This document shows, piece after piece, positions 6,834 to 13,670 of a stretch of 16,648 bases of DNA. Under the pieces are notes generated by a model, which had not been told where the DNA came from, ran no database searches, and was given only the letters and a program-made list of their open reading frames with translations. Source of the DNA: an uncultured archaeon. GTDB taxonomy: Archaea; Halobacteriota; Methanosarcinia; Methanosarcinales; Methanoperedenaceae. Both the position numbers and the translations under genes were made by a program. The stretch's first letter is position 1. Each line of letters begins with the position of its first letter. The stretch is from contig CABMIA010000182.1 of NCBI GenBank assembly GCA_902386085.1, forward strand, positions 1 through 16,648, read 5' to 3'.

Positions 6834-7421
6834 TTATAAATATTTCTTTCTTGCGGTTATTACTTTCAGTTGCTCAAATATGAACCGTTCCTCCATCGTA
6901 TCTTCGACAGCATAACCCAGGGATCCCATTCTTGATTTAACCTCTTCAATTCCAGTGAGGGATGATAGCACCATCAGAATCCGTCCGTTATCAGCAAGAT
7001 GAGCATTGCAATCCTCAAGGAACCTGTAGATTATTCTCCTGCCGTCATATCCGCCGTCGAGCGCGACCCCAAGCCAGTCTTTTATCCTTTCCTCCTTTCT
7101 TGTCGGGAGGTAGGGAGGATTGAATATAATCATATCAAACTTTCCTTTAAGGCAGCTTAACAGGTCTCCTCTTATTGCTTCGACCCCGCTTTCTTTTGTG
7201 CACTTTACCGCATAAGGGTTTATGTCAACCCCTGTTACCCGGGCTTTTGTATTTTCTTTTATGACCTTTGATATTATCCCGCTCCCGCATCCAACTTCTA
7301 AAATCTGCTCAGTCCCCTTTATCTGGGTCAATGCTGCTTCTGCCAGCAGGAAAGAATCTTCAGAAGGTTCATAAACATGCGCGGCAATTTTTATTGTAGT
7401 GTTCTTATAAGGGAAATTCAT
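6834..7421 (-). CDS. HemK2/MTQ2-type protein N5-glutamine methyltransferase
   Basis: 195 residues, a single class I methyltransferase domain without the N-terminal helical domain of bacterial PrmC. This is the size of archaeal/eukaryal HemK2 (MTQ2), which with Trm112 methylates the GGQ glutamine of the release factor. Motifs: YEPSEDSFLLAEA near the N-terminus, the SAM-binding loop LEVGCGSGI (about 41-49), the acidic strand-2 end VTGVDINPYA, IRGDL, and NPPYLP, which binds the target glutamine. ATG 7421 abuts the TAA of the 13-heme cytochrome gene with no gap, and no ribosome site is visible, so translation is probably coupled. Nothing in the protein suggests heme chemistry; the hemK name is historical. 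A release-factor role is expected from the family, while its place in a cytochrome operon is unexplained. Other protein or small-molecule substrates cannot be excluded. Confidence 0.88.
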   Translation of the reverse strand: MNFPYKNTTIKIAAHVYEPSEDSFLLAEAALTQIKGTEQILEVGCGSGIISKVIKENTKARVTGVDINPYAVKCTKESGVEAIRGDLLSCLKGKFDMIIFNPPYLPTRKEERIKDWLGVALDGGYDGRRIIYRFLEDCNAHLADNGRILMVLSSLTGIEEVKSRMGSLGYAVEDTMEERFIFEQLKVITARKKYL

Positions 7422-8525
7422 TTAAGACGCTTTCTTCTTACCGCTTGCAATACCTGTAGCGTGGCAGTCAGAGCAGAACTTTGGCTGGTGGCAGTCGCTA
7501 CATACCTTTCCTATTAGAACCTGGGTCTTATGCGTCATCAACCAGTCGCTTGGGTGCTCGCTGGCATGACAGTTAGCACATAGATTATCCTTTATAGTCG
7601 GAGTGTGCTTGACGTTGGAGTGACAGTTATAACACGCTATCTTATTGTTTGTCACATGGTTTTTATGCACGAAACTGAAATCGTCGTATCTTTCAACCCT
7701 GTCCTTGATATTATGACAGGAAAAGCATTTGTCCTTCGGAACAATGTCATTCGCACCTGTTGATATGTTCGTGTGACAGGTGAGACAGTTAAATCCCCGG
7801 CTCAAATGACTTGAATGGTTAAAGTTAGTATAATTGCTGTGCAACATTTCTTTTGGCGGACCGTGACATGATGGGCAGCCCGATATGGACGTATTGCCTG
7901 GAACATCCCTGAAGTGGCAGGTAAAGCACGTTGAGGTAGTCACCACGATATGCCCGATATCCTTCTGGACTATATTCGGATGGCACTGGTTGCACGAAGG
8001 ATCTGTAACGGACTGGTGCTCCTTCATGCCTATCACAAGCATGGAATGGCAGCTTGTGCATGTCAGCGAAATCCCCCTCTTAGATTCAAGAAGATGGTTT
8101 TTATGACTGAAATTAACGCCCATATAACCGATATCAGAAGAAAAAATACGCTTCTCATGGCAGACAAGACAGTTCTTGTCCATTACTTTTGCATATAACT
8201 TTCCGGAATATTCTTCAACCGTAGTCTCATAGCTATAGAATTGCATAAGCCCGTTGATCTTACCTTTTATATGGCCTATTAGCCCGGGTTCGTAATGGCA
8301 TTCCACGCATTTAACATCGTTATGCGACGATCCGCGCCAGGAATCATAATAAGGTCTCATGATATGGCAGTTCTTTCCACAGAACGCAGGATTTTCCGTA
8401 ACCTCGAGCATCTTTTCAGAAACAACTGCCACAGTCGATAGCAGTACGATCAATACAATTATAATCGATAGTTTATGCGCTGAAATCCAGTTCTTAATAA
8501 TCGCTGTAAATGATATATTATCCAT
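7422..8525 (-). CDS. Membrane-anchored 13-heme c-type cytochrome, NapC/NirT-like N-terminus
   Basis: 367 residues. One N-terminal membrane helix at about 18-38 (KLSIIIVLIVLLSTVAVV) anchors a large external domain. The first heme site is FCGKNCHIMRPYY, a CX3CH motif with the following Met typical of the NapC/NrfH quinol-dehydrogenase family; then CVECH and ten more CxxCH sites (CLVCH, CTSCH, CNQCH, CFTCH, CPSCH, CLTCH, CFSCH, CYNCH, CANCH, CSDCH), with a final CSDCH near the C-terminus. That is 12 canonical and one non-canonical site. Many spare His (NHSSH, FVHKNH, EHPSDW) could be distal ligands. It probably takes electrons from quinol or an NrfD partner and passes them outward. It starts 12 nt after the hexaheme gene and is directly followed by the HemK2-type gene. 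The weak ribosome site GGTGA lies in the upstream stop region. The exact acceptor is unknown. Confidence 0.9.
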   Translation of the reverse strand: MDNISFTAIIKNWISAHKLSIIIVLIVLLSTVAVVSEKMLEVTENPAFCGKNCHIMRPYYDSWRGSSHNDVKCVECHYEPGLIGHIKGKINGLMQFYSYETTVEEYSGKLYAKVMDKNCLVCHEKRIFSSDIGYMGVNFSHKNHLLESKRGISLTCTSCHSMLVIGMKEHQSVTDPSCNQCHPNIVQKDIGHIVVTTSTCFTCHFRDVPGNTSISGCPSCHGPPKEMLHSNYTNFNHSSHLSRGFNCLTCHTNISTGANDIVPKDKCFSCHNIKDRVERYDDFSFVHKNHVTNNKIACYNCHSNVKHTPTIKDNLCANCHASEHPSDWLMTHKTQVLIGKVCSDCHQPKFCSDCHATGIASGKKKAS

Positions 8526-8537
8526 CGGAAGTCCCTT

Positions 8538-9512
8538 TCACCATTTTCTTATCAAGTATATTATACCAAAAATCGCAAGAAGCAGAGCTATTCCAGGCGC
8601 TGGCGCACGTGGCACAGTAGGTTCAACACCCGATGCCTTATATTGCGCTTTATCGGCAAAATTAATCCCATTTTGCACCTGCTGGTCAAAGTCTTTCAGG
8701 TTGAATCCATGCCATAAAGAGGGAATATCGTTCATCACCGAGATTGCCTTATCAAGATCCATCTGCGCGGAAGAAACATCTTTTCCCGCTGCCTTGGCAA
8801 CAGCTACAGCATTTTTTGCTCTTAAGACTTCATCCTTGAATTCATTAGCTTTTTCCAGTGCATTTTGAGCATCTTTGGGTACGCTTGGTATTGCTATCTG
8901 ATCTATCTGATTATGGCAGACGCTGCATAAAGGAGTGAGCTCGGATGCCTTGAGCACTTTAAACGTGTGGGGAGAATGACATGTGATGCATGAGGGAGCA
9001 CGGGATTCTGCTTTCAATCTCTGGTAATGCATCGTGTTCTTGAAATGGGTAAGTTCCTCAACATGGCACTTTCCACATGTATCCGGAATATTTTTAAAAT
9101 AAACAGTGCTGTTAGGGTCATTTACATTTTTCATTGTAGAGTGGGCTTCTGCTTCTGTTTTTGCACCGCTGTTTCCGCCATGGCATGCATCACACGTGAC
9201 AAAATAGTTCGAATGGACAGAATCAGACCACTGCTGGAAATTATCGGTTGCTTTTTTTCTTATTACATCTTCATGACATTCAAGCGAGCAGGATATATTC
9301 CTTTCAGTGTGGTTTAGTCTGATTTCGTTAAACCTTTTCTGTTCGTCTGTAAAAGGCGACAATGTCTTGTGGCAGTTTACACAAGAATTGTTCAGTGCAT
9401 CTAAATTTGATGCTCCTGCGACACCAATAAAATAGCCAAATATTATGCAAGCAATTAACATTTTTACGTATATCTTTTTTTGATCATTTGTTTTCAAAAA
9501 CATTTTTCGCAT
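8538..9512 (-). CDS. Hexaheme c-type cytochrome with PGF-CTERM-like anchor (paralogue 2)
   Basis: 324 residues. An N-terminal signal peptide (hydrophobic MLIACIIFGYFIGVAGA, about 18-34) precedes six heme sites: CVNCH, CSLECH (CX3CH), CDACH, CGKCH, CITCH and CSVCH, ending near residue 200. A helical region without Cys follows (about 210-300; KANEFKDEVLRAKNAVAVAKAAGK, SLWHGFNLKDFDQQV). The end is a Pro-rich APAPG, a hydrophobic helix (IALLLAIFGIIYLI) and RKW, which resembles an archaeal PGF-CTERM sorting signal with PGI instead of PGF. The protein is a clear paralogue of the one at 12089-13042. It lies 138 nt after the NrfD gene and 12 nt before the 13-heme gene. ATG 9512 is taken as start; an ATG at 9503 is equally possible and no ribosome site decides. 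It is probably an extracellular electron carrier tethered to the membrane. Confidence 0.88.
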   Translation of the reverse strand: MRKMFLKTNDQKKIYVKMLIACIIFGYFIGVAGASNLDALNNSCVNCHKTLSPFTDEQKRFNEIRLNHTERNISCSLECHEDVIRKKATDNFQQWSDSVHSNYFVTCDACHGGNSGAKTEAEAHSTMKNVNDPNSTVYFKNIPDTCGKCHVEELTHFKNTMHYQRLKAESRAPSCITCHSPHTFKVLKASELTPLCSVCHNQIDQIAIPSVPKDAQNALEKANEFKDEVLRAKNAVAVAKAAGKDVSSAQMDLDKAISVMNDIPSLWHGFNLKDFDQQVQNGINFADKAQYKASGVEPTVPRAPAPGIALLLAIFGIIYLIRKW

Positions 9513-9537
9513 CCGTCGTTATTAGATTCTCAAATAT

Positions 9538-9612
9538 CCTATCTTTGTGCTTCAATACCTATCTTATAGCTCAAACCATGTACCCGTTTTTCAGTCTGGC
9601 AATATAAAAATA
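9538..9612 (-). promoter_or_regulatory. Possible internal promoter before the second hexaheme gene
   Basis: The 138-nt gap 9513-9650 interrupts an otherwise tight operon. On the minus strand it carries a TATA-like CTATAAGAT (centre near 9566, predicting a start near 9540) and another AT-rich box (TTTTTATATT near 9601-9610). The octamer AAGATAGG occurs twice on the minus strand (plus-strand CCTATCTT at 9538-9545 and 9558-9565), exactly 20 bp apart, one copy overlapping the TATA candidate. This fits an internal, regulated promoter for the downstream cytochrome genes, but no experiment supports it. Confidence 0.35.
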
Positions 9613-9650
9613 ATTGATGATCTGATACAATAAATACCTTACGATATGTT

Positions 9651-10817
9651 TCACTCTTCCGGTTCCATATCCTTCCATGGCGGTAGAATGTATGTTAAAA
9701 CTGACAGGATTATGAATGGAATTAGTAAGATTATGATTGCCGGGAGGACGCCTTCCAGATTGAAGAAAACCGGAACATATGTATTGGTGCCGCTAAGACT
9801 CTTGGAAATCTCCTGGCCTCCGATCACTACATTCCATCGCATGGCAAAAACTCCTATCACAACAAAAATGGAGGAAATCGCTATCATTATCATTTTCAGC
9901 GTTTCACGGTTCTTAATAATACCTACAAGAAGTATGAGGATGAATGGGATAAAGATACCCAGTCCGATCTGTACTCCGTAAAAAGTCGTAGCTATTTTAT
10001 CCGAGAGGAGCCTGTTGATTATGTCGATCCTTTCGAGAGACTCGTATTTCATGCTGATAATTTCAAGAATTTCAAGTGTGAAATCAAGTATCAAGAAAAT
10101 CCACAGGTAATGGGCCAGCGAATGAAGGCATTTATGATCGATAGCATGTTTGCGGATCTTCATTGATGCAATGTAGAGTAAAATCAAAAGCGCTATACCT
10201 GATACGATTGCTGACATCAGGAATATGATCGGCATAAGAGGCGTGGACCACCAAGGATTTGCCTTGATACCGCCGAATATGAAACCAACATACCCATGAA
10301 GGAATGCTGCTGACGGGATGCCTATTATTGCAAGTCTCTTGGCGAGTTTTTCATCTTCGTGTAGAGCTTTCTCAGAGATATCGTATGAAAAGAGCGCCAG
10401 GGCAGAATATAAAACCTCTTTCCATCCTCTGGAGTTGAGCGCTTTTTTGACGATATCTTCTCTAAAAGACAGCCATATCTCAAGCCCTACGACGATCAGA
10501 TAAAAGGAATATATGTAGCCGAAACCTGACATTGCAGACGTAACATGCGGCGTAAACATAATCTCTATGCCGCGCTCTGGATGTCCGAGATGCGTAAGCA
10601 GAGGCATTGTTGCAACAAGCAGGAATGATAATGCTGTGAGAAGCGCAAACCTCGCCACGGGTTTAATCTCCTTTTTACCAAAAACATGATACAATGATGA
10701 GGCTATGAACGCCCCGGCTACGAGCCCTGTGATATACGGATATAAAACAATCAGTATGCTCCACTGTATTTCAGCTTCATTTGGGTATATATATCCCCAG
10801 ATCAGACTCTCCATCAT
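9651..10817 (-). CDS. NrfD/PsrC-family quinone-interacting membrane subunit
   Basis: 388 residues and about nine hydrophobic helices (roughly 18-46, 54-77, 93-118, 162-184, 193-218, 231-255, 278-300, 306-328 and 353-377). Family features include PYITGLVAGAF in helix 1, MPLLTHLGHPER after helix 2, HGYVGFIFGGIKANPWW in the centre and MRWNVVIGGQ near the end; the last matches the DsrP/HybB/ActC-like branch of NrfD proteins. Such subunits oxidise or reduce quinols in the membrane and pass electrons to a ferredoxin-like partner, here the adjacent Tat-exported protein. No heme b His pattern is evident. The start ATG (10817; an ATGATG pair) overlaps the stop of the ferredoxin gene by 4 nt (ATGA), indicating translational coupling. 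Whether it pumps ions or uses menaquinone or methanophenazine cannot be read from the sequence. Confidence 0.92.
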   Translation of the reverse strand: MMESLIWGYIYPNEAEIQWSILIVLYPYITGLVAGAFIASSLYHVFGKKEIKPVARFALLTALSFLLVATMPLLTHLGHPERGIEIMFTPHVTSAMSGFGYIYSFYLIVVGLEIWLSFREDIVKKALNSRGWKEVLYSALALFSYDISEKALHEDEKLAKRLAIIGIPSAAFLHGYVGFIFGGIKANPWWSTPLMPIIFLMSAIVSGIALLILLYIASMKIRKHAIDHKCLHSLAHYLWIFLILDFTLEILEIISMKYESLERIDIINRLLSDKIATTFYGVQIGLGIFIPFILILLVGIIKNRETLKMIMIAISSIFVVIGVFAMRWNVVIGGQEISKSLSGTNTYVPVFFNLEGVLPAIIILLIPFIILSVLTYILPPWKDMEPEE

Positions 10818-11581
10818 TTCACTTCCCTGTCAAGTCCAACGTAATAGACTTTAGGTTTCGTTCCCAAGTCTGGCTTGAGAACATTGATCCGCTCTTTATC
10901 CAGTATTTTATTAACTGCACTCTCAGGATCTTTCAGGTCTCCAAAAACCCTTGCACCGACCGGGCATGCCTGGACACATGCTGGTAAAAGACCTCTTGTA
11001 ATCCTGTGGTAGCACCATGTGCATTTATCGGCGGTCTTCCTTTCCGTGTTAAAGTATCTCGCGCCATAGGGACACCCCTGGATGCAGTATCTGCATCCGA
11101 TACAGTAATCATAATCCACAAGAACGACCCCGTCTTTTGTCTCGTACGTGGCCCCGACCGGACAGACCTGAACACAGGGTGGGGTATCGCAGTGGTTGCA
11201 GATTTTCGGAACATAAAATGCCTTTTTGACTTCTTCGGCAGGAATGTCGTCGTCAAACCCGTCAATACTGCCGTTCGGCGAGTCGATTTTTACATCTTCC
11301 CCTTTCAATACCCTGTATCTTTCAACCCATGTCCTGTAAACAGGCTCGTCAAAAGGTACATTGTTCTCAAGCTTACAGGCTTTGGCGCACCTGCCGCATC
11401 CGATACACTTGCGGGTATCGATCACATAACCCCAGTAATGCGCATTCCAGTCATAATCCCCTGGCGGATCCTGGGATGCAGTGCCTTTTGCAACAATAGA
11501 TTCGATTACTGCTGAACCTGCCGCTGCACCTATGATGATCCTGCATCCAATTTTAGTAAACTCGCGCCTTGATACGTTCAT
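10814..11581 (-). CDS. Tat-exported four-cluster ferredoxin subunit (NrfC/PsrB/DsrO type)
   Basis: 255 residues. The N-terminal SRREFTKIG twin-arginine motif plus hydrophobic stretch (IIIGAAAGSAVIESIV) marks a folded, cofactor-loaded protein exported by Tat. Four [4Fe-4S] cysteine sets are visible: CIGCGRCAKAC (C59, C62, C65, C69), CNHCDTPPCVQVCP, CIGCRYCIQGCP and CTWC paired with CVQACP, 16 Cys in all, the normal number for the family. It should wire the NrfD quinone site to the cytochromes. ATG 11581 was chosen over an upstream in-frame start at 11605: GGAGG lies 4-5 nt before it, and it gives the Tat motif its usual place, while the longer form would overlap the tetraheme gene. The 3' end overlaps the NrfD start by 4 nt. 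There is no molybdopterin catalytic subunit in the window, so this is a module without the usual large subunit. Confidence 0.93.
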   Translation of the reverse strand: MNVSRREFTKIGCRIIIGAAAGSAVIESIVAKGTASQDPPGDYDWNAHYWGYVIDTRKCIGCGRCAKACKLENNVPFDEPVYRTWVERYRVLKGEDVKIDSPNGSIDGFDDDIPAEEVKKAFYVPKICNHCDTPPCVQVCPVGATYETKDGVVLVDYDYCIGCRYCIQGCPYGARYFNTERKTADKCTWCYHRITRGLLPACVQACPVGARVFGDLKDPESAVNKILDKERINVLKPDLGTKPKVYYVGLDREVK

Positions 11582-11592
11582 TTTTCCTCCGG

Positions 11593-12042
11593 TTAAACAA
11601 ACCACGGCTTATGGGGGTTGTGGCAATACGTACATTGTAAATTCTCACCATGTATTTCCGGGTCTATCTGCGGGAAATTTTCAGGCCTGGCTACTCGCTT
11701 GAAATGACACAAGCCGCAAAAATCACGTGAGTCATTTGCGGGGGTCGGAAGTATCCTGATGTTATTGGCGTGCTCTCCGGAAGCACCGTGGCATGTTTCA
11801 CAATTAACCGTCTTATGTCCGGAATCCTTCCAAATTGAATAAATCGCAGCATGGCAGCTTTCATCGCCACAGCTTGCAGACCCGGCGTGTTTTACCGGGA
11901 AATTCCTGATATCATTTACGGAATTGGCCCTATACCAGCCATATTCTCCGAAGGAGTCGGGAACGATTAAGGATCTTACAAAAACAAAGCCTATTATCGC
12001 AATCACAAGCAACATAAAAACCCGTTTCAAGTGCGGCTGCAT
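11593..12042 (-). CDS. Membrane-anchored tetraheme c-type cytochrome
   Basis: 149 residues. An N-terminal hydrophobic segment (about 9-26, VFMLLVIAIIGFVFVRSL) is an anchor or signal. Then SFGEYGWYRANSV and four heme sites: CGDESCH (CX4CH), CETCH within NCETCHGASGEH, CGLCH and CTYCHNPHKP. The pattern FGEYG-YR, SGH-V-CETCHG-EH and CHNPH-P recurs in small cytochromes found with NrfD/ferredoxin complexes of anaerobes (family knowledge), in which the first site is normally CxxCH; here two extra residues are present. ATG 12042 has a GGTGAG ribosome site 8 nt upstream. It sits 11 nt before the ferredoxin start and 46 nt after the first hexaheme gene. It probably accepts electrons from the ferredoxin or NrfD core and hands them to the larger cytochromes. 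Confidence 0.88.
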   Translation of the reverse strand: MQPHLKRVFMLLVIAIIGFVFVRSLIVPDSFGEYGWYRANSVNDIRNFPVKHAGSASCGDESCHAAIYSIWKDSGHKTVNCETCHGASGEHANNIRILPTPANDSRDFCGLCHFKRVARPENFPQIDPEIHGENLQCTYCHNPHKPWFV

Positions 12043-12088
12043 TATTTTCTCACCTGCAAAAAGCCAGAGTTCGTTTTTATCACTCTTT

Positions 12089-13042
12089 TTAATTCCTGTT
12101 CTTTTTCATTATATGCAACGCAGCCAGAACAGCCATTAGTGCGAATAATCCGATGAATCCCGGCGCTTTTGGAGCAGGCGTGCTTAAAGGAGTCTGGGCA
12201 GGCTTTACGATTTCCTCTGCCTTTTGGACATCCTTGCTTGCAGAATCCACTTCATCTTCGAAATGCGTGAGATTGAACTCATGCCACATGGGAGCAAGAT
12301 TTTGAACTGTTGCGAGCGCATTATCTACATCCGACTGCGCCTGAGTAACGTCAGTTCCGTTCTTTTTTGCCCAGAATATATCCTGGTTCGCCATTTCGAT
12401 ATTGAATTTCAGTTTGTTCACCTTTCCAAGCAAATAGTCCGCCTGAACCGGAATGTCGTATGGAGCTACCTTTTTGTAGACGGAATGGCAGTTTCCGCAG
12501 AAATTCCTGAAATCTTCAGGATTCAATACCCTGAATGTATGGGGAGCGTGGCACGTTGTGCATGTTGGGGCGGTTTTCAGTGCCTCAAGCCTCTGGTAAT
12601 GTTTGCTGCTCTGGAAACTGGAAAGCTCCTTGGTGTGGCATCTGCCGCATGTGTTCGGGACATTGGTATAATAAACAGGGCTGTCAGTGTCGGTAGGTTT
12701 CTTAATACCGATATGGGCCTTTTCTTTGGTAGACTCATTGGGGTACCCTCCATGGCAGACCTCGCACGTGATTCCTTTCAGGCCATGAAGAGATTCAGAC
12801 CACTGCTGATAATTCGCAGTAGCGAGCTGCCTTACCCTGTCCTCATGGCATTCAAGGGAACAGGAAACATTCCTTTCAAGATGCTCTATCCTTATCTGAT
12901 TGAACTGCTTCTGAACTTCAAGGAATGGCGATAAAGTTTTATGGCAGTCGATGCACGAATTCTCGGAAGCGTTCACTTCCGGGATTAAAAATACAATAAA
13001 CCCTGTTACTGCAAGAAAAGTTACTATTAATTTTAGTTGCAT
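12089..13042 (-). CDS. Hexaheme c-type cytochrome with PGF-CTERM anchor (paralogue 1)
   Basis: 317 residues. A signal peptide (about 1-25, ending PEVNAS) is followed by six heme sites: CIDCH, CSLECH (CX3CH), CEVCH, CGRCH, CTTCH and CGNCH. Then comes a Cys-free helical region (KVNKLKFNIEMANQDIFWAKK, APMWHEFNLTHFEDEV) and a C-terminal APKAPGF, hydrophobic helix and KKNRN, an apt PGF-CTERM sorting signal for archaeosortase processing. It aligns over its full length with the protein at 8538-9512, sharing the unusual second heme site, CHKTLSPF, QQWS, HYQRLEA/HYQRLKA and PHTF. It is the first gene of the respiratory unit. TATA-like candidates lie at about 13084-13092 and 13128-13138. No good ribosome site is seen before ATG 13042. 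It is probably a surface-tethered electron carrier; no partner is shown. Confidence 0.9.
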   Translation of the reverse strand: MQLKLIVTFLAVTGFIVFLIPEVNASENSCIDCHKTLSPFLEVQKQFNQIRIEHLERNVSCSLECHEDRVRQLATANYQQWSESLHGLKGITCEVCHGGYPNESTKEKAHIGIKKPTDTDSPVYYTNVPNTCGRCHTKELSSFQSSKHYQRLEALKTAPTCTTCHAPHTFRVLNPEDFRNFCGNCHSVYKKVAPYDIPVQADYLLGKVNKLKFNIEMANQDIFWAKKNGTDVTQAQSDVDNALATVQNLAPMWHEFNLTHFEDEVDSASKDVQKAEEIVKPAQTPLSTPAPKAPGFIGLFALMAVLAALHIMKKNRN

Positions 13043-13288
13043 TTTTTCAAACCTACCGTTTTGAGTTTCGTTTTATGCTATCCTTTTTAAGAGCTTTCCG
13101 TTTTTCAGTTCACCAATCTTTTATTTCATATATATAACTTTTGGTTTTTATTTTCTTGGAACAAAAATATTAGTCCTAACTTTGAAAAGTAAATAAAATA
13201 AGTGTCCTCAGCATGTTTGTGGATTTTGTATGAAAAAAACAAAACAAATGAAGAACAGATGAAATTATCCCGAACGATAATATATACA
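13043..13288. promoter_or_regulatory. AT-rich promoter gap upstream of the respiratory operon
   Basis: These 246 nt hold no recognisable gene. On the minus strand, CTTAAAAAGG (about 13084-13093) and TATATATA (13129-13136) are candidate TATA boxes for the operon, predicting leaders of about 20 or 60 nt. The remainder is A/T-rich, consists largely of homopolymer runs, and contains the 3' trailer of cutA. No strong hairpin terminator was found after cutA. Confidence 0.35.
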
Positions 13289-13600
13289 TTATTCCTCCAC
13301 TGATTCTTTTATCCATTTGAAATATTCTTTTGACCCCTCATCAAGCTTAAATGATACCACGCACGGCACTTCATAACTGTGTATTTTTTTCACAGTATTT
13401 TCAATTTCCTTTACCTTATCTGTTCTTGTCTTGACAATGATCCCGAATTCATCTGATTCATCGATCTTTCCTTTCCACCTGAAAACCGAGGTAATGGGAA
13501 AAATATTAGCGCATGCGGCAAGACGTGCTTCAACGAGTTTTCTACCGATGCTCCTTGCCTCTTCCATATCTCCAGCGGTTATATATACAATTGAAAACAT
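13289..13600 (-). CDS. cutA: CutA1-type divalent cation tolerance protein
   Basis: 103 residues, the normal CutA1 length. It is a small trimeric cytoplasmic protein linked to tolerance of divalent metals such as copper. Signatures: FSIVYITAGDMEEARSIGRKLVEARLAACANIFP, then SVFRWKGKIDESDEFGIIVKT, and HSYEVPCVVSFKLDEGSKEYFKWI. ATG 13600 is preferred over an in-frame TTG at 13612 because GGTGAG lies a few bases before the ATG and the protein then begins at the first beta strand. It is divergent from the site-2 protease gene, sharing a 70-nt promoter gap, and lies upstream of the large respiratory operon on the same strand, but 246 nt separate them. No regulation is evident. The molecular role of CutA remains loosely defined across the family. 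Confidence 0.93.
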   Translation of the reverse strand: MFSIVYITAGDMEEARSIGRKLVEARLAACANIFPITSVFRWKGKIDESDEFGIIVKTRTDKVKEIENTVKKIHSYEVPCVVSFKLDEGSKEYFKWIKESVEE

Positions 13601-13613
13601 TAACTCACCCAAA

Positions 13614-13639
13614 GCATAATATGCGTCACATATTTAATA
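13614..13639. promoter_or_regulatory. Divergent cutA / site-2 protease promoter gap
   Basis: GCATAATATGC (13614-13624) is an 11-nt palindrome. TATTTAATA (13631-13639) is almost symmetrical and lies about 35 nt from both the cutA ATG (13600) and the protease TTG (13671), so it could act as a TATA box in either direction. Both are short AT-rich signals and remain tentative. Confidence 0.3.
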
Positions 13640-13670
13640 ACCTACTTAGATTGCCAAGGGAGACTATCTT

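Noticed and set aside
6831..6842. TTTATAAATA-like box at the end of the methyltransferase gene as the hisA promoter
   Set aside because: It lies about 75 nt from the hisA start with no ribosome site in the resulting leader, and the motif overlaps the methyltransferase stop region; nearer AT-rich boxes are equally good, so no promoter was called.
12224..12934. Plus-strand 236-codon open frame opposite the first hexaheme cytochrome
   Set aside because: The minus strand encodes six heme motifs, a signal peptide and a sorting signal. The plus frame is an antisense shadow, with its many Ala and Cys arising from cytochrome codons.
13137..13190. ACTTTT / AAAAGT inverted pair in the cutA-cytochrome gap
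   Set aside because: Only 6-bp A/T arms about 42 nt apart in a very AT-rich region, expected by chance.
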